From assembly GCA_040387195.1 (NCBI GenBank), contig JAZKEF010000021.1:1-64000 (forward strand): a stretch of 64,000 nt of DNA. Reading direction: 5' to 3'. The translations under genes were made by a program, and so were the position numbers. Positions 44,401-54,140 of the stretch are shown in pieces. The stretch is from UKL13-3 sp040387195. GTDB taxonomy: Bacteria > Bacteroidota > Bacteroidia > UKL13-3. The notes below the pieces were generated by a model. It made no database searches. It was given only the letters and a program-made list of their open reading frames with translations, and was not told where the DNA came from. Numbering within the stretch: the stretch's first letter is position 1; the number at the start of each line of letters is the position of its first letter.

Positions 44401-47400
44401 GGTCCTGCATGTGGCGGATACAGTTGGGGAGAAACAGAAGATTATACCATCAACATTCTTGATAACCCTGCTGTGTTGAATCATACAACTGCACAACAAC
44501 AAACAGGTACAGTTGCTCCTGGTACTACCGACAGACAAATCTTACGTATTCCAGTTCGCATCAATGGCTGTGGTGTATCTACTGCAACTGAATTGCGTTT
44601 TACCAATACAAGCACTACAGCTGCCGATATTACTTCGGCCAAGTTGTATCGCACTGCCGGTAGCATCTTCAATACAACTACACTTGTAGCTACTATTGCA
44701 AGTCCGGTTGGTCAGTTCAGCTTTCTGGTTACCGATACATTAATTAACAATGACACAACCAACTATTGGCTGGCATATGACGTTTCAGCAAGTGCAACTT
44801 TATCCAACACTGCCGATGCAAGGTTTGATAGCCTATTTGTACTGGGCAACTGGAATACTCCTACAGTATCCAATCCAACAGGAGGAGTTGTTATTAATGC
44901 TCCAATGACATATGTAAGTTCAACCGCAACTCAAACTCTAACTTCAAAAGTTGAAACAGGAAGTATCCACAATAGGATTGTTGGCTTACAGGTAGTAACC
45001 TCTGCAATTGGTTCACCCATTAACGTAACCAATATAGATGTAGCTACTACAGGAACAACCAGCTTAACCGACATTACCAATTTAAAAGTATGGTATACCG
45101 GCAACAGCAGCACATTTGATACAACATTCCAATTCGGTGCTACTGTGGCTACACCAATTGCCACTCACAGTATTGCCGGAATGCAACCACTTACCAATGG
45201 AACCAACTATTTCTGGGTTACGTACAACATTCCTACAGCAGCTGTATTAGCCAATGTTGTTGATGGTGAAGTTACTTCTGTAACAGTGGGTGCTTCAGCG
45301 CAAATTCCAACGGTAACAGCACCAACCGGAAACAGAGAAATCAGAGCTCCTTATTGTCCTTCATCTCCTGGAAATACGGGTGATGAGGAAATTTTTAATG
45401 TAACATTCGGAACATTGAATAACTCGTCAACCTGTACTACACTGGCACCGGGACCAGGTTCCGTTGTTGAGTTATATGCAAACTATACCACATCTGTTCC
45501 TGCGCCAAACGTATTGAGAGGTACATCTGTTCCTTTCTCTATGACTAAAGGAACTTGTGGTGGCTTTTATGGTGAAATAATTGGTGTTTATATCGATTAT
45601 AACCAAAATGGCTTATTCACCGATCCGGGTGAAACTGCATTTTTATCAACTGTTGCAACAGGTACCATGAACCAGATTATCTCATCCAATATTGTTATTC
45701 CATGTAATGCATCTTTGGGTGCAACCAGAATGCGTGTGGTGTATGAAGAAGGAACAACGGCTCCTGTATGCGGAGGTTATAGCTGGGGAGAAACTGAGGA
45801 TTACATGGTAAATATCCTGGATAATCCTGCTGCCTTTAGTTACACCACAGCTCAGCAACAAACAGGAAACGTAGCACCTGGTGCAAGCGACAGACCTGTT
45901 TTACGTGTACCGCTTCGCATCAATGGTTGTGGTTTTAATACAGCAAATGACCTACGTTTTACCAATACTAGTACTTCAGCCGGAGATATTACAGCGGCCA
46001 AGTTATACCGCACAACAGGTAACACTTTCAATACCACTAAACTGGTTGCGTCAGTTCCATCTCCTGTTGGTCAGTTCAGCTTTTTAGTTACCGATACATT
46101 GGTGAATAATGATACCACAAACTATTGGTTAGCTTATGATATCTCAGCAAGTGCTACTGTATCCAATGTTGCAGATGCACGTTTCGACAGTGTGTTTGTA
46201 ATGGGTAACTGGCAGGTTCCTGCGGTTTCAAACCCTGCAGGCAGTGTGTTAATTGCATCACCGATGACCTATGTAAGTTCTACTGTAACACAAAATATTG
46301 TTACCAAGGTAGAACAAGGTTCCAGCAACAACCAGATTGTGGGGGTACAAGTAGTAACTTCAGCTATCGGTTCTGCTATTAACGTAACCAATATTGATGT
46401 TGCTGCAACTGGAACGACTAACTTAACCGATATTACCAACCTTAAAGTTTGGTATACCGGAAGCAGCAACTCTTTTGCTACAACAACTCAGTTTGGTACT
46501 ACCATTGCAACACCTGCTGCTACCCAAAGTATTGCAGGCAGCCAACCACTTGTTAATGGAACCAACTATTTCTGGGTTACATACGATATTTCAGTTGCTG
46601 CTGTATTAACAAACGCAATAGATGCCGAAGTAACTTCCGTAACTGTTGGTGGTACTGCACAAGTACCTACGGTAACTGCACCTGTGGGTAACCGTCAGAT
46701 CAGAGCGGCTTATTGTGTTCCTACTCATGCGGGCGGTAACTTTGTAACCAACGTGCAGTTTGGAACCATGAATAATACACCTGGTGCTCCTCCAACTTCA
46801 TGGTATCGTTTATTCCCACAAACGGCTGCGACTACAACTTCACTTACACGTGGTTTAAGTACCAATTTAACCATTACATATGATAACGCTTCTATTGGTT
46901 CTATTTGGATTGACTTTAATGATGATGGCGTATTGGCTGCATCTGAATGGACACAATTAGGTACCGCTTCAGCAGCAGGAACATACGCTATTGCAGTTCC
47001 ATGTTCAGCTGTTTTAGGCGAAGTAAGAATGCGTATCAGATCAAGAGCTCAAGGTAGCCCTAATGGTGCCGGTGATGCTTGTACCGGTTTTGGTAGCGGA
47101 GAGTGTCAAGATTACACAATTACCATTACTGATAATCCATTGGTATTTAACTATACAACCGCAGAGCAACAAACCGCTATTGTAGCTCCTGGAACAACCG
47201 ATGTGAAAATCTTACGTGTACCGGTTCGTGCAAATGGTTGCGGTGTAGCCACTGTTACTGATATGCGTTTTACCAATACCAGCCCAACGGCTTCGGATAT
47301 CACTGCTGCTAAATTGTACCGTACAACCGGTAGCACCTTTAATACAACAACCTTGTTGGGAACCATCGTTTCACCAACAGGTCAGTTCAGCTTCCTGGTT

Positions 47401-49842
47401 ACCGATACATTGGTTAACAATGATACCACCAACTATTGGCTGGCTTACGACATCTCTGCGAGCGCGGTATTTACACATACTGCTGATGCGCGATTTGACA
47501 GTTTATTCTCGTTAACTGCATGGCAAATTCCTGCGGTATCCAATCCTGCAGGTAATGTGTTAATTGATGTTTCGATGACTTATGTAAGTTCAACTGTAAC
47601 ACAAAATATCACTTCAAAAGTAGAACAAGGAAGTGTCAACAATCAGATTGTTGGGTTACAGGTTGTGACTTCAGTTTCAGGTTCACCTATAAATGTAACT
47701 GCAATGGATGTGGCTACAACAGGAACAACCGCATTGGGCAACATCACCAACCTGAAAGTTTGGTATACAGGAACCAGTAATACATTTGCAACCACCACAC
47801 AGTTTGGAACTACTGTTGCAGCACCAGCCGCAACACAAACTGTTACCGGAGCAATGCCTGTTTCCAATGGAACCAACTATTTCTGGATTACTTATGATAT
47901 CCCTGCAACTGCAACCTTAGCGACTGTGGTAGACGCGGCTGTTACATCTGTAACAATCGGAGGTACACCTCAAGCACCTACCGTAACTGCACCAGCAGGT
48001 AACCGTGAAATCAGGATTCCTTATTGCAACACTGCCTTACATACCAATGCCTGTACTAGTGATGACTACATTCAAAATGTTTCAACTACAGGAGGTTCAA
48101 CAAATATTTCGAACCTGCTTTCAGGCTGTAATGGTATGCTGGATAATTACATCAACTATCCTAACCAGGTGGTAACTATTCCGCAAGGAGGAAGCTTTAC
48201 CATCAACTACCAGGCATTCGCTGCTTTTGCTCAAGGATTCAAAATCTTCATTGACTTTAATGGTGATGGCGACTTTTTTGGTGCCGGTGAAGAGGTTGCT
48301 GCAGCTCCTGCTGCTACCACAATGAATTCAAGCGTAATCACTGTTCCTTTGAATGCTTTATTGGGAGTTACACGTTTAAGGGTTCGTTGTGCATACAATG
48401 CCATTCCGGTAGACGCATGCTCACTTGAAAATTGGGGAGAAACTGAGGATTACAGTATCAATATCACCCCTGCTCCTGCTCCAACTACATACGTTTGGAA
48501 CCAAACTGCTCCTGCAGCATTCGCAACTGCAGCCAACTGGACTCCGGCACGTAGTGCACGTAACTTAAACGACCGCCTCGTATTTAACGGTGGTGGTGCA
48601 GTTACTGTTAATACCGTTACGGCAGATGCAGTTGCTTCAATCACCGTTGACAATGCTACCATTGTAACAATGGCTGCAGCTACTCCGGTAATAGTGAATG
48701 CTAAAGATAGTTTGAAACTTACTTCAGGCAGAATTATTACAGGCAATAACATTAATCTTACATTAGGGTCATCTGCCACTTCTACCGGTGTGTTAACCGG
48801 AACAGGAACCGTGCAGGGATTATTCACCAGATGGATTAATGTAACTGCCGCTACCTATGCATTCCCAATGATTTCGGGAACAAACAGCCGTGCAGCAACT
48901 GTTGCCTTCACCACTGCTCCTACTTCAGGTGGTACATTAACTGTATCATTTATGACCGGAACCCCGGGTACTACCGGTTTACCTGTAACAGATGGAGCAT
49001 TGTCGCTTGACAAGGTTGCCAGTGAAGGCGTTTGGAGCTTAATGGCTGGTAACGCCTTAACAGGTGGAACTTACACTATTACAGCTAACGCTCAGAATAT
49101 TGCAGGTGTTTCCAATCTGCCGGGTATTGCACTGGTTTCACGTACTACGAACACTGCACCATGGACAGCTCCGGGTATAAGAGTAACGACTACAGGAACT
49201 GTTTCAGCCATGGTAATGTCCCGTACCGGACTAACTGTCTTCGGTGAATTGGGTATTGCATCTGATGCTTCAAATGTGTTACCTGTTAAATTGATATCGT
49301 TTACTGCAACCGCCAAAACCAAGGATGTGATGTTGAATTGGGCAACTGCCACTGAAACCAACAACCAGGGCTTTGAAGTTGAAAAATCAATTGACGGACG
49401 TTCGTTTAGCAAAACCGGAGCCTTTGTAAAAGGAGCAGGTAACAGCAAAACGATGAACAATTATGCCCTAGTTGATGTAGATGCATTTACCAAGGCAAAA
49501 GTGTTGTACTACCGTTTAAAACAAGTTGACTTTGATGGTGCATATACATACTCTCCGATTGTTAAAGTTTCGGCTGCTGCTATGGGTCTCAATGCCCTTT
49601 CAGTATTCCCGAATCCTTACAATACCGCTTATGAAGTATCATTTAATGCTTTAACCGAAGGTGTTGTTGCAATTGAAATGACCGATCTTCAAGGACGGGT
49701 GATTACAAGCCAATCATCAACCACTGCAGTTGGTGAGAATACCATCTCGATGGACAATGTAAGTACTGTGCAAGCAGGAATCTACTTTGTTCGTGTAACA
49801 AAAGATGGAGAATCAACTGTAATCAAGCTGGTGAAAAACTAG
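41452..49842 (+). CDS. Giant modular T9SS surface protein (2,796 residues) with GEVED repeats
   Basis: Signal peptide (KLAFVVSLMFAALFQTHAQ). Residues about 30-530: right-handed beta-helix repeats (GNGCRDVTVKNCIII, NNIIRDIKM, KFNHNTIVMNQ) ending PDIGADEADM. Then a BNR-associated-type beta domain and three blocks of 453 residues, each made of an MTYVSSTVTQ domain, a GEVED-type domain (DFNQNGVLTDAGE...GGYSWGETEDYTINI) and a second BNR-associated-like domain; a fourth block is cut short. Near 2350 an ANWTPARSARNLNDR segment, then VPVKL-type domain and a C-terminal T9SS type A signal (VFPNPYNTAYEV, GIYFVRVTKDGESTVIKLVKN). Likely an adhesin or polymer-binding surface protein; ligand unknown. Confidence 0.85.
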   Translation: MKTTNTIKKLAFVVSLMFAALFQTHAQVSLTATAGTTGPTAYTTVNAALAAITAGTHQGAIIITISANTTEPAYSAANQLLASGVGTAIYQSVKIVPVGNVTVSSSTLTGGRGLLEFIGADSITIDGDDPLTAGTRNLTFQLNTGTTTYTSALRFSSASSTGNGCRDVTVKNCIIIGSRNSATANNIGFGITSNGVSNAALSSVTTGAADNDNMRIENNEFRRCHYGFHSYGIAAYVSDSLVVRNNKFGSGTSAQNIGLWGIYTGYTATYVNSGSAVIEGNEIQVGDYGTGGYSVNIAAINLVAGNAGATIRNNYIHDVNQPSTGGYGAYGIFISNGTFNDSMSVYNNIIRDIKMYPYQTSSPNNWMAMGVYINNVVVGLKFNHNTIVMNQQLNPNPIYSSYCVAIASSMAFKEFNNNILVNNHSSAEGIAVYANSTANFSGSSMDRNNYYVAPGSRLGYYSGNQTTLAAWKTATSKDSNSFNVIPPFVSATDLRLQPAAKTALESGGAPTSVMVDIDGDVRPGPAGSTQGGGTAPDIGADEADMKLDIYGIDSTGVDQITGLVSAGNTNKQVVRIRTYVSGSTGLPLSLSSMVLNTAGSTSALDIAAANVYYTGSNATFSTATQFGTTVASPSGSFTVTGTQSLPVGINYFWVAYDVSPTAVTANVLDVRLDSIQVLGNYYLPSNGSPAGNLQIMPPMTYISSTVTQNATSKIEQGSSNNQIVGVQIVTSPTGAPISLTNFDVPTIGTTALTDILRLKIWSTGNSNVFATTNQFGTTVDTPAATQSISGNMSLTNGVNYFWITYDIPATATLANVVDAAVTSVTVGGIAQVPTVTTPAGSREIRMPYCPSSPGNTGDEEIFNVTFGTLNNSSTCTTLAPGPGSVLELYSNYTTSVPAPNVLKGTSVPFSLTKGTCGGFYGEVVAVYIDFNQNGVLTDAGENVLMTPNATGFLGQIISANITIPCNASLGETRMRVVYEEGFTGPACGGYSWGETEDYTINILDNPAVLNHTTAQQQTGTVAPGTTDRQILRIPVRINGCGVSTATELRFTNTSTTAADITSAKLYRTAGSIFNTTTLVATIASPVGQFSFLVTDTLINNDTTNYWLAYDVSASATLSNTADARFDSLFVLGNWNTPTVSNPTGGVVINAPMTYVSSTATQTLTSKVETGSIHNRIVGLQVVTSAIGSPINVTNIDVATTGTTSLTDITNLKVWYTGNSSTFDTTFQFGATVATPIATHSIAGMQPLTNGTNYFWVTYNIPTAAVLANVVDGEVTSVTVGASAQIPTVTAPTGNREIRAPYCPSSPGNTGDEEIFNVTFGTLNNSSTCTTLAPGPGSVVELYANYTTSVPAPNVLRGTSVPFSMTKGTCGGFYGEIIGVYIDYNQNGLFTDPGETAFLSTVATGTMNQIISSNIVIPCNASLGATRMRVVYEEGTTAPVCGGYSWGETEDYMVNILDNPAAFSYTTAQQQTGNVAPGASDRPVLRVPLRINGCGFNTANDLRFTNTSTSAGDITAAKLYRTTGNTFNTTKLVASVPSPVGQFSFLVTDTLVNNDTTNYWLAYDISASATVSNVADARFDSVFVMGNWQVPAVSNPAGSVLIASPMTYVSSTVTQNIVTKVEQGSSNNQIVGVQVVTSAIGSAINVTNIDVAATGTTNLTDITNLKVWYTGSSNSFATTTQFGTTIATPAATQSIAGSQPLVNGTNYFWVTYDISVAAVLTNAIDAEVTSVTVGGTAQVPTVTAPVGNRQIRAAYCVPTHAGGNFVTNVQFGTMNNTPGAPPTSWYRLFPQTAATTTSLTRGLSTNLTITYDNASIGSIWIDFNDDGVLAASEWTQLGTASAAGTYAIAVPCSAVLGEVRMRIRSRAQGSPNGAGDACTGFGSGECQDYTITITDNPLVFNYTTAEQQTAIVAPGTTDVKILRVPVRANGCGVATVTDMRFTNTSPTASDITAAKLYRTTGSTFNTTTLLGTIVSPTGQFSFLVTDTLVNNDTTNYWLAYDISASAVFTHTADARFDSLFSLTAWQIPAVSNPAGNVLIDVSMTYVSSTVTQNITSKVEQGSVNNQIVGLQVVTSVSGSPINVTAMDVATTGTTALGNITNLKVWYTGTSNTFATTTQFGTTVAAPAATQTVTGAMPVSNGTNYFWITYDIPATATLATVVDAAVTSVTIGGTPQAPTVTAPAGNREIRIPYCNTALHTNACTSDDYIQNVSTTGGSTNISNLLSGCNGMLDNYINYPNQVVTIPQGGSFTINYQAFAAFAQGFKIFIDFNGDGDFFGAGEEVAAAPAATTMNSSVITVPLNALLGVTRLRVRCAYNAIPVDACSLENWGETEDYSINITPAPAPTTYVWNQTAPAAFATAANWTPARSARNLNDRLVFNGGGAVTVNTVTADAVASITVDNATIVTMAAATPVIVNAKDSLKLTSGRIITGNNINLTLGSSATSTGVLTGTGTVQGLFTRWINVTAATYAFPMISGTNSRAATVAFTTAPTSGGTLTVSFMTGTPGTTGLPVTDGALSLDKVASEGVWSLMAGNALTGGTYTITANAQNIAGVSNLPGIALVSRTTNTAPWTAPGIRVTTTGTVSAMVMSRTGLTVFGELGIASDASNVLPVKLISFTATAKTKDVMLNWATATETNNQGFEVEKSIDGRSFSKTGAFVKGAGNSKTMNNYALVDVDAFTKAKVLYYRLKQVDFDGAYTYSPIVKVSAAAMGLNALSVFPNPYNTAYEVSFNALTEGVVAIEMTDLQGRVITSQSSTTAVGENTISMDNVSTVQAGIYFVRVTKDGESTVIKLVKN
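43546..48020 (+). repeat. 1,359-bp internal coding repeats of the giant gene
   Basis: Equivalent points (ATGAC of MTYVSST) lie at 43546, 44905, 46264 and 47575, giving periods of 1359, 1359 and 1311 bp. Blocks such as 44001-44200 and 45360-45560 are close at the DNA level, pointing to recent duplication or gene conversion. Confidence 0.85.
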
Positions 49843-49868
49843 TTTCGATCACTTATTCTTTTTTTAAC

Positions 49869-49900
49869 AAGAGGCAAACCTTAACCGGTTTGCCTCTTTT
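49869..49900 (+). terminator. Terminator of the giant gene
   Basis: Perfect 12-bp stem AAGAGGCAAACC / GGTTTGCCTCTT followed by T. Confidence 0.88.
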
Positions 49901-49948
49901 GTTTAATATGATAAATCACAGGTATTAGTTAGAATCAAGTATTTACCA

Positions 49949-49956
49949 TATATTTG
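49949..49956 (+). promoter_or_regulatory. -7 box TATATTTG of the helicase gene
   Basis: Exact TAnnTTTG, 25 bases before the TTG start. Confidence 0.5.
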
Positions 49957-49980
49957 CCGCTCATTTTATAAAAAAGTACT

Positions 49981-51870
49981 TTGATAACATTTAACGAACT
50001 GGGTTTAGACACGTCCGTTCTAAACGCCATCTCGGAGATGGGTTTTACAAATCCTACTCCAGTTCAGGAACAGTCCATTCCTGTATTTTTAGAGACCGAA
50101 AGAGACATTTTGGCCCTTGCACAAACCGGAACCGGTAAAACAGCAGCATTTGGCTTGCCACTATTGCAAAAGATTGACTTCAACAGCAAAACCACGCAAG
50201 CTCTTATTATTTGTCCAACACGTGAGCTTTGCCTCCAGATTTCCAAAGACTTGGGAAACTACAGCAAATTCATTAAAGGTGTGAATATTGCAGCCGTTTA
50301 TGGCGGATCGAGCATTACCCAACAAATTGACCAACTCAGACGCGGAGCACAAATTATTGTTGCTACCCCCGGCCGATTGATGGATTTAATGGACCGTAAG
50401 GCCGTTAAAATCCAAAACATCAACTTTGTTGTTTTGGACGAAGCCGATGAAATGCTAAACATGGGTTTCAGAGATGATATTGAACAAATATTATCCGTTA
50501 CTCCGGTTGAAAAACGAGTTGCATTGTTTAGTGCTACCATGCCTAAACAAGTAAAACAAATTGCCGATGTGTATTTGAAAGATCCGGTAGAAATTACCGT
50601 AGGTCGTAAAAATACAGCCAACGTAAACATTACTCACGAATACGCAGTGGTGCATGCTAAAGATAAAGTAGCTGCATTAAAACGTGTATTGGATTACACC
50701 AGCGACCATTTTTATGGTATTGTATTTTGCCAAACTAAAAACGAAACACAGGACATCAGCGATAAATTGATTCGCGATGGATACAATGCCGACTGTTTAC
50801 ACGGTGACCTGAGCCAGGGACAACGTGAAAAAGTAATGAGCCGTTTCCGTCACCATGCCATCAAAATTTTGTTGGCAACAGACGTAGCGGCGCGTGGTAT
50901 TGACGTTACAGGTATTACCCACGTTGTACATTACCATTTGCCGGATGATATTGAAAACTACACACACCGTAGTGGACGTACCGCCCGTGCAGGTAAAACA
51001 GGTATTTCGTTTACCTTGTTAAACATGCGTGAGCAATACCGCTTACGTGAAATCGAAAAATTGATCGGAACACAGTTCAAGAAAATTTTAATCCCTTCGG
51101 CTACCGAAGTGCGTGATAAAAAATTGATTGCCTTTACCGATACCATCAAAAACTGTGAAATTGAAGATTCAATCTTTGACAAAACAGTATTGGACGGTTT
51201 AGAGCCATTGATGGAACTGAGCAAGGAAGAGTTAGTGAAAAAGATGCTTTCGTTGGAGTTGAGACGATTCTCTGATGAATACTTAAATGCTCCCGACTTA
51301 AACGTTGGCGAGCGCTCATCAGCCGACAGAGGCGACAGAGCTTCACGTGATGGTGGTGCACCGAGAGAAAGAGCTTATGGTTCTAGTCAAGGTACACGCT
51401 TATTCGTAAGCATCGGTCAGAAAGACGGATTAGACATTAGTACACTGAAAGAATTTATTACCACAACTACAGGTATCGCAACAGCGGAAATTCACCGCGT
51501 GGATGTAAAGGGTGTTTATTCATTTGTGAACATTGATGAAGGAAACGTAGAAAAAGTAATGAAGTCATTGCACGGAAGCGAATTCAAAGGCCGTCAGGTT
51601 CGTGTTGAAGTTTCAGGTAATGCAAATGATAGCGGAAGAACACGTAGTTCTGAAGGCGGAGGAAGATCATACGGTGGCGGTGGAAGAGGCGGATACGGTG
51701 GTGGTGATCGTGGTGGAAGATCAGGCGGAGGCTACAGCAGAGGCGGTGATCGCGGTGGCGATAGAGGTGGAAGTGGAGAAAGAAGCCGTTCATCATATGG
51801 TGGTGGCGAGCGTAGAAGAAGCGAAGGTAGCGGAGGTAGCGGAGGCGACAGAAGAAGACGCTCTTACTAA
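49981..51870 (+). CDS. deaD: DEAD-box RNA helicase with DbpA domain and RGG tail
   Basis: 629 residues. Helicase motifs: Q-motif FTNPTPVQEQSIP, Walker A AQTGTGKT (47-54), PTRELCLQI, DEAD box VLDEADEML, SAT, then ARGIDV and HRSGRTARAG of motif V/VI. Residues about 470-545 form a DbpA-type RRM (LFVSIGQKDGLDISTLKEF), and 545-629 is an Arg/Gly/Ser-rich tail that should bind RNA loosely. Roles are likely ribosome assembly or cold growth. The start is TTG: a stop codon lies four codons upstream and the next ATG would remove the Q-motif. Confidence 0.94.
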   Translation: MITFNELGLDTSVLNAISEMGFTNPTPVQEQSIPVFLETERDILALAQTGTGKTAAFGLPLLQKIDFNSKTTQALIICPTRELCLQISKDLGNYSKFIKGVNIAAVYGGSSITQQIDQLRRGAQIIVATPGRLMDLMDRKAVKIQNINFVVLDEADEMLNMGFRDDIEQILSVTPVEKRVALFSATMPKQVKQIADVYLKDPVEITVGRKNTANVNITHEYAVVHAKDKVAALKRVLDYTSDHFYGIVFCQTKNETQDISDKLIRDGYNADCLHGDLSQGQREKVMSRFRHHAIKILLATDVAARGIDVTGITHVVHYHLPDDIENYTHRSGRTARAGKTGISFTLLNMREQYRLREIEKLIGTQFKKILIPSATEVRDKKLIAFTDTIKNCEIEDSIFDKTVLDGLEPLMELSKEELVKKMLSLELRRFSDEYLNAPDLNVGERSSADRGDRASRDGGAPRERAYGSSQGTRLFVSIGQKDGLDISTLKEFITTTTGIATAEIHRVDVKGVYSFVNIDEGNVEKVMKSLHGSEFKGRQVRVEVSGNANDSGRTRSSEGGGRSYGGGGRGGYGGGDRGGRSGGGYSRGGDRGGDRGGSGERSRSSYGGGERRRSEGSGGSGGDRRRRSY

Positions 51871-51882
51871 AACATAGTTTAT

Positions 51883-51911
51883 AAAAATGCCGGTGTAACA
51901 GCCGGCATTTT
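51883..51911 (+). terminator. Terminator of the helicase gene
   Basis: Stem AAAATGCCGG / CCGGCATTTT followed by eight T. Confidence 0.88.
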
Positions 51912-51955
51912 TTTTGCCCTTTGCACAACGACTATTCGTTGCGTATATTCGGATT

Positions 51956-52687
51956 ATGAAAAGATTCACCACACTTATGGTGATTGCATTTGCTTTATGT
52001 TGTGCAAACACCTATGCCCAAACAAAAATATACCACTCCTCTTCTGGCGAAATAATCTTCTCATTTGCCACCATCCAAAAAGGTGGCAACCAAATAGAGA
52101 GTAACCTGCGGTGGTCGCCCGTATTTAATTTTCAGGTACTCAAGAATTATGACTTCTCACAACACGTTGGATTCTTTCACGGCCTTGCCATTCGGAATGT
52201 TGGATTTATTTATGATGTACCCGGCACCGATACCCTTAAAAAACACAGGACCTATAATTTAGGCATTCCCGTTGGACTTAAAATTGGCAACCTGAAAAGA
52301 GGAATGTTTCTGTATGGTGGATATGAATTTGAATTGCCTTTTCATTACAAGGAAAAACTGTTCATCAATGACGATAAAAAAGATATAACCAGTGTTTGGT
52401 TTGCCAACCGGGTATACTGGTACACCCAATCGGTGTTTGTAGGAATCAACTTTCCCCGAGGGTTTAACCTTAAATTTAAATATTACCTGGATGGCTTTTT
52501 TAACAAGGATTATGCTGAAACCATCAATGGCGTGCGCAGCAAACCCTTTGCAGATTTTGATGTCAACGTTTTTTATATCGCAATCAACTGGAATGTGTTT
52601 AAGGATATCAAAACATACGGAAAAGGAAGAAAAACCAGGCCGCAAAAACCTGAGGAAAATGCTTACAGCTTTAATACTAGTAAATAA
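51956..52687 (+). CDS. Outer-membrane beta-barrel protein of unknown function
   Basis: 243 residues from ATG 51956 (signal peptide MKRFTTLMVIAFALCCANTYAQ); the frame extends to 51914 but that part lies in the terminator tail. Alternating hydrophobic strands with aromatic girdles (WSPVFNFQVLKNYDFSQHVGFFHGLAIRNVGFIYD, GIPVGLKIGNLKRGMFLYGGYEFELPFHY, FDVNVFYIAINWNVF) suggest an 8-12-strand barrel. The tail KGRKTRPQKPEEN is basic. I recognise no specific family. A TATATTCG box lies only five bases before the ATG, hinting at a near-leaderless message. Confidence 0.72.
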   Translation: MKRFTTLMVIAFALCCANTYAQTKIYHSSSGEIIFSFATIQKGGNQIESNLRWSPVFNFQVLKNYDFSQHVGFFHGLAIRNVGFIYDVPGTDTLKKHRTYNLGIPVGLKIGNLKRGMFLYGGYEFELPFHYKEKLFINDDKKDITSVWFANRVYWYTQSVFVGINFPRGFNLKFKYYLDGFFNKDYAETINGVRSKPFADFDVNVFYIAINWNVFKDIKTYGKGRKTRPQKPEENAYSFNTSK

Positions 52688-52740
52688 TGTAGCGTCTTGT
52701 AGTGTGTTACGCAGTTGTCATCTTTTCGCAACAGAGATTC

Positions 52741-54114
52741 CTACTTCTGCCCAAACTGTTCTCTCCATAGCTGATTAAAGGAGCGCTCAGCTAATTTTGG
52801 AAACTCTCTTCTTTCGCCCCATGATGTTTTGAAAAACGAGTTGAGCATAAACTGTTTGATGGATGTTCCCTTGTTCATGTTTTTACGCGCCAACACAATT
52901 TTTTTCCAACTAAACCACATCAGTTTTTCGCTATTTTTGGCCAGACCGTTGTTTACCACATCCCGCCTGTTGCGCAACAAGTGGTTGTGAATATCAATTT
53001 TTACCGGGCAAATATCAGTGCATTTACCGCACAAGGTTGAGGCATTGCTTAAATGTTTATAGTCGTCAAGCCCTTTCATGATGGGCGTTATCACAGCACC
53101 GATCGGACCGGTATAGGCTGTTCCGTATGCATGCCCTCCGATTGTTTGAAACACCGGACACACATTGCTGCATGCACCACATTTAATACAAGCCAATGCC
53201 TGACGCTGATCAGGCTGTGCCAGTAAGTTAGAACGGCCGTTGTCGATTAAAATCACAATAAACTCTCTGGGACCATCTACATCTTCATTGCTTCGTGGCC
53301 CCACAATGGTGTTGTATGCGGTGAGGTGCTGACCTGTTCCATATGTTGCCAATAGTGGCAACAACAGATCCAGATCATTCATCGTAGGCACAATCCGTTC
53401 AATTCCGGCCAGTACAATATGCGTGTGTACAAAAGACGTTGCCAGCCTGGCGTTGCCTTCATTTTCCGTGATGGCTATCATCCCACTATCCGCAATCAAA
53501 AAATTAGCCCCACTGATTCCAATATCTGCTTTTACAAACTTATCGCGAAGTTCATTGCGTACATCATTGCTCAGTTCTTCTGCAGAGGCTTCGAGTGATG
53601 AGCTGATCTTATCATTCAGCAACCTTGCAATTTCCTGACGGCTTTTATGCATGGCCGGAGTAACACCATGAAAAGGTTTTTCACCGGCCATATCAACAAT
53701 AAACTCTCCGAGGTCCGTTTCGTATAACTGAACACCATTTTTGCGCAAATGTTCGTTCAATCCTATTTCTTCTCCAATATTGGTCTTGCTTTTGACAATA
53801 CTTTTTGCATTGCGCTTTTTCACAATCTGATCAATCTCCTGTAAGGCTGTTTCCGAATCGTTTGCCCAGAGCACTTTTCCTCCTCTTCGCATAATGCTTG
53901 CTTCAAACTCAATGAGGTATTTATCCAGATTCTCGATAACCTTCCAACGGATGTAGGCAGCCCTGTCGCGCGCCAACTCCAGATTGGAAAACTGATTCAC
54001 TCCATGCTTCAGGCTAGTTTCATATTGCTCCACGGCATGATGCACCTTTTGGTGCATATCCCTGTTGAATGCAGTTTGACCTGTGGCTTGTAAAAATTCT
54101 TCTTTGGGGCGCAT
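52741..54114 (-). CDS. lutB: LutB-type iron-sulfur protein
   Basis: 457 residues from ATG 54114 (MRPKEEFLQATGQ). A GTG at 54144 that overlaps the panC stop as GTGA is a possible alternative start. LUD domain (VKSKTNIGEEIGLNEHLRKNGVQLYETDLGEFIVDMAGEKPFH), then two [4Fe-4S] motifs CIKCGACSNVCP and CGKCTDICP, and the C-terminal helix region of LutB. In other bacteria LutABC oxidises L-lactate; no lutA or lutC is in the window, so that role is not certain. Directly follows panC. Confidence 0.88.
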   Translation of the reverse strand: MRPKEEFLQATGQTAFNRDMHQKVHHAVEQYETSLKHGVNQFSNLELARDRAAYIRWKVIENLDKYLIEFEASIMRRGGKVLWANDSETALQEIDQIVKKRNAKSIVKSKTNIGEEIGLNEHLRKNGVQLYETDLGEFIVDMAGEKPFHGVTPAMHKSRQEIARLLNDKISSSLEASAEELSNDVRNELRDKFVKADIGISGANFLIADSGMIAITENEGNARLATSFVHTHIVLAGIERIVPTMNDLDLLLPLLATYGTGQHLTAYNTIVGPRSNEDVDGPREFIVILIDNGRSNLLAQPDQRQALACIKCGACSNVCPVFQTIGGHAYGTAYTGPIGAVITPIMKGLDDYKHLSNASTLCGKCTDICPVKIDIHNHLLRNRRDVVNNGLAKNSEKLMWFSWKKIVLARKNMNKGTSIKQFMLNSFFKTSWGERREFPKLAERSFNQLWREQFGQK

Positions 54115-54140
54115 GTGATAATTCAAAGTAACAACAATTA

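Noticed and set aside
48450..48827. Long antisense frames within the giant gene
   Set aside because: They are shadows of the repetitive Thr/Ala/Val-rich coding sequence on the opposite strand.
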